Shown here: positions 43,363 to 52,653 of the stretch, piece by piece
Layout of the letters: the number at the start of each line of letters is the position of its first letter
Position numbering within the stretch: the first letter of the stretch is position 1
Assembly: GCF_000092425.1 (NCBI RefSeq)
Contig: NC_014221.1
Span: 749,001 to 813,000 of the forward strand
DNA from: Truepera radiovictrix DSM 17093
Lineage (GTDB): Bacteria > Deinococcota > Deinococci > Deinococcales > Trueperaceae
DNA: 64,000 bases
Reading direction: 5' to 3'
Made by a program: the position numbers and the translations under genes
The notes under the pieces: generated by a model
Database searches by the model: none
The model's input: the letters and a program-made list of their open reading frames with translations, nothing else
Told to the model about the DNA's origin: nothing

Positions 43363-44523
43363 ATGAGTAGAGACGTCGACAACGGGCAGGTGCAAGGGGG
43401 TGGGGTCAGCGACAGCGAGCGCTACCGCTTGGTGGTTGAGAACCTCAAGGACTACGCGGTTTTCACGATGGACCAAACGGGCCGGATCGACTCGTGGAAC
43501 ATCGGGGCGGAGCACCTGCTCGGCTACCGTGAGGAGGAGGCGCTCGGCGAGAGCGGCGCCATGATCTTTACCCCCGAAGACCGCGCCCTGGGGGTCCCCG
43601 AACGCGAAATCGCCACCGCCCGCGAGATGGGGCGCGCCGAGGACAACCGTTGGCACCTGCGCCGCGACGGCAGCCGCTTTTTCGCCAACGGTGTGCTCAT
43701 CGCCCTCTCTCGAGAGGGCCCGGACGGAAAGGCGATCGTCGGGTTCGCCAAGATCATGCACGACGAGACCCGCCGCCTCGAGCAAGACGAGGCGCTGCGC
43801 CGCGCTAAGAACGAGCTCGAGCAGCGGGTGGCGGAGCGCACCGAGGCGCTGCGCCGCTCCGAGGCGCGTTTTTCCAAGGCGTTTCACGCGAGCCCCGCAC
43901 CGACGGTGATCATCCGCCTCGCCGACGAGCGCTTTTTGGACGTCAACGCCAGCTTCTTAAGCGCTACGGGTTACGAACGCGATGAGGTCGTCGGGCGCAC
44001 CCTCGCCGAGGTCGGTCTCTACGACGACGCGCCGGGGCGCGATTACGCCGCCGATCTCCTGCACCGCGGGAGTCCGGTGCCGCTGCACGAAACCGAGGTG
44101 CGGACGAAAGCGGGGGGGCGCCTGAGCGTCATGGCGGCAAACGAGCTGATCGAGCTCGAGGGGGAGATGTGTCGGCTCGACATCTTTATCGACATCAGCG
44201 CCCGCAAGCGCTCCGAAGAGGAGCTGATGGAGGCGATTCAGGAGGTCATGTCGGACACCGCCTGGTTTAGCCGCCAAGTCATGGAGAAGCTCGCGCAGCT
44301 GCGCTCGGGGAGCGTCGCGCTGAGCGGCACCGAGGCGCTCACCCCGCGTGAGCAGCAGGTCCTGGGGCGCATCGCCAAGGGTCTTAGCAACAGCGCCATC
44401 AGCCAAGAGCTCGGGCTCGCCCCGCAGACGGTGCGCAACTACGTCGCGAGCATCTACCAGAAGCTCGGCGTCCGCTCGCGCGCCGAGGCGGTGGTGTGGG
44501 CCAGGGAGCGCGGGCTCGGCTAG
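43363..44523 (+). CDS. two-PAS-domain LuxR-type regulator, paralogue of the 8568 gene
   Basis: 386 residues from the ATG at 43363. PAS1 about 16-135 (YAVFTMDQTGRIDSWNIGAE), a coiled coil about 140-172 (RRAKNELEQRVAERTEALRR), PAS2 about 172-295, then the linker MEAIQEVMSDTAWFSRQVMEKL and a LuxR helix-turn-helix (about 318-380: LTPREQQVLGRIAKG, NSAISQELGLAPQTVRNYV). The linker and DNA-binding part closely match the gene at 8568. It is a probable one-component sensor and lies just after the stress island it might control. Confidence 0.9.
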   Translation: MSRDVDNGQVQGGGVSDSERYRLVVENLKDYAVFTMDQTGRIDSWNIGAEHLLGYREEEALGESGAMIFTPEDRALGVPEREIATAREMGRAEDNRWHLRRDGSRFFANGVLIALSREGPDGKAIVGFAKIMHDETRRLEQDEALRRAKNELEQRVAERTEALRRSEARFSKAFHASPAPTVIIRLADERFLDVNASFLSATGYERDEVVGRTLAEVGLYDDAPGRDYAADLLHRGSPVPLHETEVRTKAGGRLSVMAANELIELEGEMCRLDIFIDISARKRSEEELMEAIQEVMSDTAWFSRQVMEKLAQLRSGSVALSGTEALTPREQQVLGRIAKGLSNSAISQELGLAPQTVRNYVASIYQKLGVRSRAEAVVWARERGLG

Positions 44524-44595
44524 ACCCGCGCCGATGGGTGCCGACACGGCTACCTCGCCCCTGTGGGGGTCGTGGGTTAAAAGCGTATGAAACAA

Positions 44596-44617
44596 CTTTA
44601 ATGAAGTAATGTTAAAG
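44596..44617. promoter_or_regulatory. AT-rich island with a dyad before the lipoprotein gene
   Basis: CTTTAA (44596-44601) and TTAAAG (44612-44617) flank 10 nt in a roughly 35-bp AT-rich patch, about 100 nt before the next ATG. TATAGT follows at 44639-44644. A protein-binding site is plausible. Confidence 0.35.
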
Positions 44618-44714
44618 GCGGCCGAGCGAGGGGCTTTTTATAGTGAGGCCATCGGTCGCGCTCCCTCCCCCCCTACCCCTACCCCCTCCCGCGCGCGTAC
44701 CAGGAAGAGGTCTT

Positions 44715-45965
44715 ATGCTCTGCGCTCGCGTCTGGCTCGTTCTGCTCGTCTTGCTTACCGCGTGCGGCTCCGCGCCGCCGGTTCCGGCTGAACCCAAACC
44801 CCCTTCGGAGCCGCAGTTCGGCTCGAGCGGCGACGACACCGCCGTCGGCGTCGCGCTAGCGGGCGAAGGGGACGTCTACGTCGTCGGCAACAGCGAACGC
44901 TTCGACACCTGGCCGATCGACGACCGCGTCTTTCTGCGCCGCTACACGCGTGAGGGGAGGCTGCAGTGGGAGCTGTTGATGGAGCCCGAGGCGGGCACCG
45001 AGGGGTACGCCTTCTACCCCGACGCGCTCGCGGTCGCCGCCGACGGTGAGGGCAGCGCCTACGTCGCGTGGGCTGCCGCCTATCAGGGGCACCCCGTAAA
45101 ACCCGACTTCGAACGCGTGTACCTGACCAAAGTCAGCCGGCGCGGGGAGCGGCTGTGGCAGCGCCGCACGGACCCCGTCACGGGGCTCGCCGTGGATGGG
45201 GCGGGGAACGTCTTCGTCGCTGCAGGCGGGGAGGGGCACCTCATCAAGCTGACGCCCTCCGGCGGCGTCGTGTGGGAGCGTTCGGGGTTCGCCGTACCGA
45301 CCGGCGTGACCGTGACGACCGCCGGTGACGTCGCGGTCATCCGCGAGGATGGGGTGGTGGCGAAGTACACGAGCAACGGCGAACCGCTCTGGCAGAAGCG
45401 GGTCTTCAGCAGCGAAGGCGAGGGCCCTTATGGGCGCAAGATCGCCGCGGGAACCGCAGGGGGGCTCTACGTGGTGGGCAAGCACGTCTACCACGCCACG
45501 TCACGGCCGAGCTGCGAGGGGGCGACGCGCTACGAGGAGCGGGCCTATGTGCGCCTCTATCACCTCGGCCCCGACGGCGCGGCGCGTTGGACCCGAGACG
45601 TCACCGACAACCACTGGGTCGAAGACGGCTGCCTCGGGAGTTTCGGTTGGAACCCCGCGACGGCGCTCTCGGTCGCAGCGGACGCCGTGGGGAACGTCTT
45701 CGTCGCGAGCGGCGTCGCTAGAGCGACCGACAACCCCTTCCGTCCGACCATCACCGACGCGCTGCTCGTCAAGTACACGCCCGCGGGCGAACGCGCGTGG
45801 CAGCGGACCTTCGGCGCGGATCAGGACGACTACGCCACGGGGGTCGCCGCTCGCGGTGAGGGGGAGGTGTACGTCGTCGGCGTCACCACTGGGGATGAGG
45901 GCGGCTACCGCGACGCTTTTGTCCACCGCGTCGATGGCGCCGGCGACCGCGTCTGGGGTCGCTAG
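44715..45965 (+). CDS. beta-propeller-type lipoprotein
   Basis: 416 residues from the ATG at 44715, with AGGAAGAGG upstream. A lipoprotein signal (LCARVWLVLLVLLTACGS, Cys about 16) leads to repeated blades of about 45 residues with DGAGNVFVAAGGEGH-type turns (GDVYVVGNS, GSAYVAWAAA, GNVFVASGV, GEVYVVGVTTG), the pattern of SBBP-type beta propellers. DDTAVGVALAGEGDVYVVG and DDYATGVAARGEGEVYVVG mark the first and last blades. It is anchored outside the cytoplasm; ligand unknown. Confidence 0.88.
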   Translation: MLCARVWLVLLVLLTACGSAPPVPAEPKPPSEPQFGSSGDDTAVGVALAGEGDVYVVGNSERFDTWPIDDRVFLRRYTREGRLQWELLMEPEAGTEGYAFYPDALAVAADGEGSAYVAWAAAYQGHPVKPDFERVYLTKVSRRGERLWQRRTDPVTGLAVDGAGNVFVAAGGEGHLIKLTPSGGVVWERSGFAVPTGVTVTTAGDVAVIREDGVVAKYTSNGEPLWQKRVFSSEGEGPYGRKIAAGTAGGLYVVGKHVYHATSRPSCEGATRYEERAYVRLYHLGPDGAARWTRDVTDNHWVEDGCLGSFGWNPATALSVAADAVGNVFVASGVARATDNPFRPTITDALLVKYTPAGERAWQRTFGADQDDYATGVAARGEGEVYVVGVTTGDEGGYRDAFVHRVDGAGDRVWGR

Positions 45966-45984
45966 CGCCGCACCGACCCGGGGA

Positions 45985-46013
45985 GGACAAAAGAGCGAGG
46001 CGTCGCCTCGCTC
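45985..46013 (-). terminator. intrinsic terminator after cysC
   Basis: GAGCGAGG and CCTCGCTC form an 8-bp stem (45993-46000 with 46006-46013) followed on the minus strand by TTTTGTCC, beyond the cysC stop. It may also help end the convergent lipoprotein transcript. Confidence 0.75.
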
Positions 46014-46126
46014 ATCGCCTCGCTGCGTCTGGCGGCTAACCCGTGGTTAGCCCCCTCACCGATCCCAACGCGGTCTTATGTGGGGGCCATGTGGGGTTCA
46101 GGGTGACGACGCGCCTAGCGGCGGCC

Positions 46127-46756
46127 CTACGAACGCTTGAGGTACCCGCGCGCCTCGAGCTCACCCAAGATCTGCGCGACGCTCTCCTCGACGCTCTTGC
46201 GGTCGGTCGGTAGGGTGATCTCGGGGTTTTCGGGCGGCTCGTAAGGGTCGTCGATACCGGTAAAGCCCCGAATCTGGCCCGCTCGAGCCTTTTTGTAGAG
46301 CCCCTTGGGGTCGCGCGCCTCGCACACCTCCAGGGGCGTACTGACGAACACCTCGATAAACTCGCCCTCCTCGACGATGCCACGAACCATCTCGCGGTCG
46401 CGCCGGTAGGGGGAGATAAACGCGGTCAGCACGATGATACCGGCGTCGACGAAGAGCTTGGCCACTTCGCCGATGCGGCGGATGTTCTCCTCGCGGTCCT
46501 CGGCGCTAAAGCCCAAGTTCTTGTTGAGCCCGTGCCGGACGTTGTCGCCGTCGAGCAAGTAGGTGTGGTAGCCGCGGCTGTGTAGCGCGCCCTCGAGGGC
46601 GTTGGCGACCGTCGACTTGCCCGCACCGGAGAGCCCGGTAAACCAGAGGATGCAGGGTTTTTGGTGCTTGAGCGCGGCGCGCCCCGCCTTGTCGACGCTC
46701 TGGACGTGCCAGGTGATGTTGGTCGCTCTGGGCGCCGGTGCTTGGGTTTGGCTCAT
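46127..46756 (-). CDS. cysC: adenylylsulfate (APS) kinase
   Basis: 209 residues. It phosphorylates APS to PAPS, the universal sulfate donor. P-loop [17 protein letters not shown] is at about 42; the APS-binding segment [17 protein letters not shown] and [12 protein letters not shown] follow, then [22 protein letters not shown]. It starts 9 nt after the sat stop. The pair makes PAPS, while no PAPS or APS reductase is in the window. Confidence 0.95.
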   Translation of the reverse strand: MSQTQAPAPRATNITWHVQSVDKAGRAALKHQKPCILWFTGLSGAGKSTVANALEGALHSRGYHTYLLDGDNVRHGLNKNLGFSAEDREENIRRIGEVAKLFVDAGIIVLTAFISPYRRDREMVRGIVEEGEFIEVFVSTPLEVCEARDPKGLYKKARAGQIRGFTGIDDPYEPPENPEITLPTDRKSVEESVAQILGELEARGYLKRS

Positions 46757-46765
46757 CGGGGGTCC

Positions 46766-47977
46766 TTAAGCGGGCTGCTCGCGCAGGTCGCGAGCGCTCT
46801 GCGCTTCGGCTTGGGCGCGGTAAGCGCGGACGAGGATCTCGGCGACCTCCGGCCGGGAAAACTCGGGTGGGGGCAGCTGACCGCTCGCGAGCAGCGCGCG
46901 CACCTTTGTCCCGGAGAGGTGAACGCGCTCTTCGGGGGAGCTCGACGTCGTCTTGGGGGTCGCCATCTGCTGCGTGCGTTTGCAGAAAAAGGCGTGCTCG
47001 AACTTCATGGGGGTGATCTCGAGGCCCCCCTCGGGCAGCTCGTCGAAGATCCGCTGCGCGTCGTAGGTGCCGTAGTAGTCGCCGACGCCGGCGTGGTCGC
47101 GGCCGACGATCAGGTGGGTGCAGCCGTAGTTCTGGCGTGAAATGGCGTGCAAGATCGCCTCGCGCGGGCCGCCGTAGCGCATCGCGGCAGGGTAGACGCC
47201 CAGAAACACCTTCTCCTTGTTGTAGTACTTGTCGATGAGCACTTCGTAGCACTGCATCCGCACGCTCGCGGGGACATCGTCGGACTTCGTGGTACCGACC
47301 AAGGGATTGATAAAGAGGCCGTCGACGCTCTCCAAAGCCGTCTTGGTGATGTACTCGTGCGCGCGGTGGATGGGGTTGCGCGTCTGAAACGCGACCACCG
47401 TCTCCCACCCCCGTTCGGCGAAGGCGGCGCGCGTCTCGGCCGGGGTCCACTTGTAGTGGTCAAATTCCCCTTTGGGCAGCTCCGCGATGACCGAGATCGG
47501 GCCACCTAAGTAGACGTTACCCGCTTCCATCACCGCCGCGACGCCGGGGTGTTTGGGGTCGTCCGTGCGGTAGACCCGCCTCACCTCCTCGATCTGATCG
47601 GGGCGGTAGAGGTCGGTAAGCTCCATCACGGCGAGCACCTCGCCGCTAGGCCCCGCGAGCGCGAGTTCGCTGCCGACGCGAAGGTGCGCCGCCGCTTCCT
47701 CGCGCACCTGCAGGGTGATGGGGATGCTCCACACCGTACCGTCGGCGAGGCGCATGTCGCGGACGATGCTCGTGTAGTCCGCCTCGCTGACGAAGCCGCT
47801 TAGGGGGCTGTAGATGCCGGTCGCGAGGCACTCGAGGTCGGCGAGCGAGCGCTCCGAGAGCGTGACGCGCGGCAGGTCGCGGGCGCGCTCTCGGGCGTGT
47901 TCGCGCGCCTCACCGCGCACGAAGCGGTCGACCAGGGTGCCGCCGTGGGGGGGGATGAGGTGGGTGGAATCAGCCAT
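46766..47977 (-). CDS. sat: sulfate adenylyltransferase (ATP sulfurylase)
   Basis: 403 residues of the single-chain Sat type. N-terminal PUA-like domain (LSGFVSEADY, WSIPITLQV), then the catalytic domain with FQTRNPIHRAHEY (residues about 196-208) and the ATP motif GRDHAGVGDYYG. It activates sulfate to APS. It is upstream of cysC and has its own -10-like TATACT and leader. Confidence 0.95.
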   Translation of the reverse strand: MADSTHLIPPHGGTLVDRFVRGEAREHARERARDLPRVTLSERSLADLECLATGIYSPLSGFVSEADYTSIVRDMRLADGTVWSIPITLQVREEAAAHLRVGSELALAGPSGEVLAVMELTDLYRPDQIEEVRRVYRTDDPKHPGVAAVMEAGNVYLGGPISVIAELPKGEFDHYKWTPAETRAAFAERGWETVVAFQTRNPIHRAHEYITKTALESVDGLFINPLVGTTKSDDVPASVRMQCYEVLIDKYYNKEKVFLGVYPAAMRYGGPREAILHAISRQNYGCTHLIVGRDHAGVGDYYGTYDAQRIFDELPEGGLEITPMKFEHAFFCKRTQQMATPKTTSSSPEERVHLSGTKVRALLASGQLPPPEFSRPEVAEILVRAYRAQAEAQSARDLREQPA

Positions 47978-47995
47978 AAGAACTCCTAACGTACG

Positions 47996-48001
47996 AGTAT
48001 A
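47996..48001 (-). promoter_or_regulatory. probable sat-cysC -10 box
   Basis: Minus-strand TATACT lies 18 nt before the sat ATG, with AGGAG in between. It gives the sulfate genes a promoter of their own besides any readthrough from cysQ. Confidence 0.5.
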
Positions 48002-48081
48002 CAGGCCGCGCCCCAGGGAGCGCTCAGCGGGCGCACAACGCTCGCCGGCCGACCAGGGGCGCTTGCTGACAGCGCGCCCGC

Positions 48082-48912
48082 TTACAGGGCGCTCGGTTGC
48101 AGCGCGCTGCGTACGCGCTCGAAGAGCGCCTCATCCGCTGCGGCGATAAAGTAGGGGTTGCGCAGGTTCTCCTTGTTGTAACGCAGCCGCTCGCCGCGCG
48201 CGGCGCGCACAAAGCCGCCAGCCGCCTCGACGACGCACTGGGCGGCGGCCGTGTCCCACTCCATCGTCGGACCAAAGCGCGGGTAGAGGTGGGCCTGGCC
48301 GTCAGCGACCAAGCAGAGCTTTAACGACGAGCCGATCGACACGAGCGCGACCTCGAGATCTTCGCGCAAGGCGGCGACGAGGGCCTCGGTTTCGGCGCCC
48401 GCGTGCGAGCGGCTGGCGACGAGGTTGAGGGTGCCCCCCTGGAAACGCGCCGCCGTCAGGGGGTTCTGCTGCCCTGGTCCTTTAAACGCGCCGACGCCCG
48501 CCGCCGCCCAGTAGGTGAGCGCCAGCGCGGGGGCGTGCACGACGCCGAGAACCGGCGCGCCCCCCTCGATGAGCGCGATGTTGACGGTAAACTCGCCGTT
48601 ACGCTTGATGAACTCTTTTGTACCGTCTAAGGGGTCGACGAGCCAGAAGCGTGGCCACTGGCGCCGCGCTGCAAACGGTACGGTTTTGGACTCCTCGGAG
48701 AGCACCGGCACCTCGGGGGTGAGCGCCTTAAGCCCCTCGACGATGAGGCGGTGCGAGGCGAGGTCGGCTTGGGTGAGGGGGGAGTCGTCGGCTTTGGTCG
48801 TCGTACCGAAGTCGGTGCGCTCGTAGACCTCCATGATGGCCACCCCGGCGCGTTCGGCGAGGGCGATGAGTTCGGCGGCGAGGTCTTTGGTGGCTTCGGG
48901 GTCGCTGGACAT
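48082..48912 (-). CDS. cysQ: 3'(2'),5'-bisphosphate nucleotidase (CysQ)
   Basis: 276 residues from the ATG at 48912, with AAGGAG upstream. Inositol-monophosphatase fold with the metal-binding motif LVDPLDGTKEFI (about 84-95), an earlier Glu in LSEESKTVP, and the second motif WDTAAAQCVVEAAGG (about 223-237). It degrades PAP, the by-product of sulfate transfer. It lies between the glycosyltransferase genes and sat-cysC, so the cell can both make PAPS and clear PAP. Confidence 0.94.
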   Translation of the reverse strand: MSSDPEATKDLAAELIALAERAGVAIMEVYERTDFGTTTKADDSPLTQADLASHRLIVEGLKALTPEVPVLSEESKTVPFAARRQWPRFWLVDPLDGTKEFIKRNGEFTVNIALIEGGAPVLGVVHAPALALTYWAAAGVGAFKGPGQQNPLTAARFQGGTLNLVASRSHAGAETEALVAALREDLEVALVSIGSSLKLCLVADGQAHLYPRFGPTMEWDTAAAQCVVEAAGGFVRAARGERLRYNKENLRNPYFIAAADEALFERVRSALQPSAL

Positions 48913-48971
48913 GGGTCTCCTTCGGTGGCCAGGTGGCCGCAGTGGACCGCCTGGGGTCCACGGGGTTTGGG

Positions 48972-50195
48972 TCAAGGTCGGTGCTCGGCGTGGGCGCGCT
49001 CGAGCACCCCCATGAGGTCGCGCGCCAAGAGGTCGCGGGAAAAGCGCGTTTCGGCGAGCTCAAAGGCGCGCTTGCCCGCCCGCTCGAGCCACGCCCCGTC
49101 CGCGAGCGCCCTCAAGAGGCGGGTCTTGGCCTCGTCGAGGTCGTTGGGGGGGAGCACGAGCCCCGCGCCGGTCTCCTGTAACATCTCGGCTTGCCACCCC
49201 CCGTAGTTGATCAGCATCGGCGTGCCCGAGGCGAGGCCGTCGAAGAACTTGTTGGCCGAGTTGTGCCACATCTCTTTGAGGTCGATGAAGAGCGAAGTGG
49301 CAAACGTGGCCGCCGAGAGGATGCCGGGTACCTCGGCTTTGGGCACCTTGGGGAGCATGTGGAAGTTATCGCCCAAGACGCCGAGCTCGCGGGCGCGCGC
49401 GCGCACCTTCTCCTCCTCACGCCCGCCGCCGACCACCAGAAAACGCACCTCGGGCGCTTCGGGGCGCACCTTGGCGGCGAGTTCGGCGAGGTACGAAACG
49501 CCGTTGATCTCGCCCATGGTACCGACGTAGACCACCAAGGGCCGGTCGCCCAGCCAAGCGTGCCGCGCCCGGAAGGCGGCGCCCGCTTCGGCGGGGACGT
49601 TGAAGAGCTCGATGTCGGCGCTGTTGGGGATGACGTGAACGCGCTCTTCCGGGTAGCCGGTGCGCACCACGCCCGCTTTCATCCCCGGCGAGAGGGCGAC
49701 GACGCGCGCGGCGTTGCGGTAGGCGAAGCGCTCGAGCCACTGCGCCGAGGCGATAGACAGTCCGCCCCTAAGCGCCCCGATGGCGATCGGCAGCTCCGGC
49801 CAGAGGTCGCGGACCTCGAAGACCATCGGCACACCCTTGCGCCGCGCGGCGTACACGGCCGGCAGCGCGATGGTGAGCGGGGTGCTGGTGGCAAAGACGA
49901 GGTCGGCGTCTAGCTCGGCGGCTTTGCGCGCCGCACCGATGGCGAATTTGAAAAACGCGCGGATGCGCTCGGGAGCGCTCAAGCTGTTCGAGTAGGGGAC
50001 GGGCAACCAGTGGACGCGGATGCCCGCCTCGTCGGTCGTGCGCCACCCCGTCTGGCCCGGCTGGGGGTTGCGGTCCGAGGTGATGAGGTCGACCTCGTGG
50101 CCCCACGCGACGAAGCGCCGCGCCATCTCATACGAGCGGATGCTCCCCGGTACGGCGGGGGTGTGAAAGTACTGGTGGATATAGGTGATTTTCAT
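48972..50195 (-). CDS. glycosyltransferase family 4 (WbuB-like)
   Basis: 407 residues, two Rossmann domains. The start MKITYIHQYFHTPAVPGSIR and FEVRDLWPELPIAIGAL resemble WbuB-type fucosamine transferases; the nucleotide-sugar part has VVYVGTMGEINGVSYLAEL and LASGTPMLINYGGWQAEML. It adds a sugar to a lipid-linked glycan. Its start overlaps the stop of the gene before it by 4 nt, one of three tightly coupled transferase genes. Confidence 0.9.
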   Translation of the reverse strand: MKITYIHQYFHTPAVPGSIRSYEMARRFVAWGHEVDLITSDRNPQPGQTGWRTTDEAGIRVHWLPVPYSNSLSAPERIRAFFKFAIGAARKAAELDADLVFATSTPLTIALPAVYAARRKGVPMVFEVRDLWPELPIAIGALRGGLSIASAQWLERFAYRNAARVVALSPGMKAGVVRTGYPEERVHVIPNSADIELFNVPAEAGAAFRARHAWLGDRPLVVYVGTMGEINGVSYLAELAAKVRPEAPEVRFLVVGGGREEEKVRARARELGVLGDNFHMLPKVPKAEVPGILSAATFATSLFIDLKEMWHNSANKFFDGLASGTPMLINYGGWQAEMLQETGAGLVLPPNDLDEAKTRLLRALADGAWLERAGKRAFELAETRFSRDLLARDLMGVLERAHAEHRP

Positions 50196-51418
50196 AGCGG
50201 TACCGTTTCCTGCTGCGCCGAGGGCGCGACGAGAGGTTCGGAAAAACGCGCCTCCAAGGCGTCGACGATGCGGCGCACGTCGTGCAGCTCGAAGACCCGA
50301 GCACGCCCCGTTTGCGCGAGGCGTGCGCGCCGTTCGGGGTGGGAGATGAGCTCGAGGAGGGCCTCGACGAGTGCGGAGACGTCTTCGGCGGGCACCAGTA
50401 GGCCCGCTCCTTCGGTGAGGAGCTCTTTGGTGCCGCCCACGTCGGTGGCGATCACCGGCAGCGCGTGCGACATCGCCTCCATCACGGCGACCGAGATCCC
50501 CTCGTGGAGGCTAGGGAGCACAAAGGCGTCGAAGGCGCCGCTCGCGTAGAGGCGCAACAGTTCGGCGTGGTCGACGTTGCCGAGAAAGGTGACGCGGTCG
50601 CTCAGCCCTAGCTCGCGGACCTGCGCCTCGAGCTCCTCGCGCAGCTCGCCCCCACCGGCTAGGGTGAGCGTTACGCACAGGTCCCGCCTTTTAAGTTCGG
50701 CGAGCGCTGCCAGCAAGTAGCGGTGCCCTTTACGCGGGATGAGCGTCGCCGTGCAGACCACGCGCAGGTGCGTGCCCTCGGGGAGTGGCGTCGGCTCTAC
50801 CGCCGCAGCGTCTAAGGGGACGCCCATACGGATCACAACGCCTTTTTCGTCAAGCAGAGAGCCTGCCACGGGGCGCGCGCGTTCAAACCCGTCTTGCGAG
50901 ATAAAGCGCGCGAAGTGGGCGCTCTCGAGCTTTGCCGGGAGGGCGTTCGGTTGCACGATGTCCCAGCGGTGCGCGGTAAAGCTCCAGGGGATGCCGCTCA
51001 CCTCGCCGGCGATCATCGCGGCTGTAGCAGCGACCGACGCCCAGTAGCCGTGGATGTGTTCAGCTCCCCAAGCGCGCGCGACCCGTGCCAGCCAGAGCGC
51101 TCTGGGGAAGACGGCGAGGTTTTTCTCGACGACGTCGCGCTTTTGGCCCTCGAGGACGCGGCGCAGCACCCCGACTGCGCGGCCCGGTCGGCGGACGAAC
51201 TGGGCGGCACCACCCCCGAACGAGGCCGCTGAGACGAGGGGCGCATAGAGCGTGTGCGGTACGAACGGGAGGGCGTCGCTGGGCGGGGTGGCGGCGTAGC
51301 GCGACATCGGCGCGAGCCGCACCTCGTGCCCGCGCCGCGTGAGCTCCTGCAGTTCGGGTACGGCGAAGACCTCGGTCGTGCCGTAGGGTAAGGAGGCGGT
51401 GACGTAGAGGAGTTTCAC
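50192..51418 (-). CDS. glycosyltransferase family 4
   Basis: 408 residues, GT-B fold. The N-terminal acceptor domain (LLYVTASLPYGTTEVFAVPEL) and HGYWASVAATAAMIAGEVSGI precede the donor domain with VCTATLIPRKGHRYLLAALAEL and the EGISVAVMEAMSHALPVIAT motif, which contains the E-x7-E retaining signature. It overlaps both neighbouring transferase genes by 4 nt. Donor and acceptor sugars are unknown. Confidence 0.9.
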   Translation of the reverse strand: MKLLYVTASLPYGTTEVFAVPELQELTRRGHEVRLAPMSRYAATPPSDALPFVPHTLYAPLVSAASFGGGAAQFVRRPGRAVGVLRRVLEGQKRDVVEKNLAVFPRALWLARVARAWGAEHIHGYWASVAATAAMIAGEVSGIPWSFTAHRWDIVQPNALPAKLESAHFARFISQDGFERARPVAGSLLDEKGVVIRMGVPLDAAAVEPTPLPEGTHLRVVCTATLIPRKGHRYLLAALAELKRRDLCVTLTLAGGGELREELEAQVRELGLSDRVTFLGNVDHAELLRLYASGAFDAFVLPSLHEGISVAVMEAMSHALPVIATDVGGTKELLTEGAGLLVPAEDVSALVEALLELISHPERRARLAQTGRARVFELHDVRRIVDALEARFSEPLVAPSAQQETVPL

Positions 51419-52611
51419 CGGTTCACCGTCTCGACACGCGCGCTATCTGTAGGAGGGTGTTCTGGCGCTTGTCGGTGGCGCAGAGCGGCGAGGCGATGCG
51501 GCGGGAGGAGCACCTCGAGGTAACGCGGCACCGTTGCCTGCTCAGAGAAGTCAGCTGCCCTGCCCTGTAACTTTTCTCGTGGGGGTGGGGCAGCGAGGGT
51601 TTTGGTCATTGCCTCTGCAAGCGCCGCAGCGTCACCCACGGGCACTAAGGGACCGTACTGGCCACCTGCGAGCACCTCAGAAGGTCCGCTTGGACAGTCC
51701 GTTGCAACGACCGGACAACCGCAGGCCATCGCTTGGATGAGGACTCCCGGAAGTCCTTCAAACCTCGAGGAGAGGACGAAAAGGTGTGCGCGTGCCATGT
51801 AAGCGAAAGGGTTGTCGACGAAGCCGGGGAGGTCGACATCCGCTGCAATCCCCAACTCCGTTACAAGCGCCTCCAACGCCCCTCGCTCCCCACCCTCACC
51901 AAGGATGACGAGGCGCACTGGGCGTTTGCGGCGCATCTCGGCGAACGCGCGGATGAGGGTAGGGAAGTCTTTCTGTGGAGCGAGGCGTCCTACACCCAAG
52001 ATGACAGGGGGTTCTCCCTCGTTAAACCAAGGGTGCTCGAGTGGCGCGCGCGCTTTTTCCTGGAGCGTGTCGGTGACTACGGGATTGTAGATGGTGAAGA
52101 CGCGCTCTGAAGGGAGCGGCACGAAGCGTTGGAGATCTTCGGCGACTCCTTGTGATACAGCAATGTGCGCGTCGGCCCAAGGGTAGGTACGGCGTACAGC
52201 TTCACGCAGGATCTTGCGCTTAAGCGAATGCACGGTTCCGGGAAAGAGCATATTCGATTCGCGGTTTATAACGCGCGTTGGTACGCCGGCAAGGCGCCGT
52301 GCAAGGAGTGCGACGACGCTTGCATGATTCAAGGTTGTGAGAAGCGCGTCGGGCCGTTGTCTGTGCAAGTAACGCACGAGCTTGGGTAAGCTGGCGAACA
52401 CGCCTGGCGAAGTTAGGTCTATGATCCGGATGTCTGGCTTAACCTGATTAAGGTAGGGACCTCGAGCCGCTGCCAGAACAAGGTCAACGCGGGCTCCACA
52501 TTCAAGGAAACCGTGGGCCAAGTTTACCATCATCCGTTCGGCACCGCCGCCGTCCAGGTTGGGCAGGTATAGCGTGATGTATGGAGGGTCGGTCGATGGT
52601 GAGAAGGACAA
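51415..52611 (-). CDS. glycosyltransferase family 4
   Basis: 398 residues. A glycine-rich start LYLPNLDGGGAERMMVNLA, a donor domain with ILGVGRLAPQKDFPTLIRAF and the E-x7-E motif EGLPGVLIQAMACGCPVVATD mark a retaining GT4 enzyme. Codon use is less GC-rich in the first half than in its two downstream neighbours, a transition into the AT-richer wzy-like gene. Confidence 0.9.
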   Translation of the reverse strand: MSFSPSTDPPYITLYLPNLDGGGAERMMVNLAHGFLECGARVDLVLAAARGPYLNQVKPDIRIIDLTSPGVFASLPKLVRYLHRQRPDALLTTLNHASVVALLARRLAGVPTRVINRESNMLFPGTVHSLKRKILREAVRRTYPWADAHIAVSQGVAEDLQRFVPLPSERVFTIYNPVVTDTLQEKARAPLEHPWFNEGEPPVILGVGRLAPQKDFPTLIRAFAEMRRKRPVRLVILGEGGERGALEALVTELGIAADVDLPGFVDNPFAYMARAHLFVLSSRFEGLPGVLIQAMACGCPVVATDCPSGPSEVLAGGQYGPLVPVGDAAALAEAMTKTLAAPPPREKLQGRAADFSEQATVPRYLEVLLPPHRLAALRHRQAPEHPPTDSARVETVNR

Positions 52612-52653
52612 GCTAATCCCTCTTCTCTCTCAGGCGAGTGTCTGGCGTAATCT

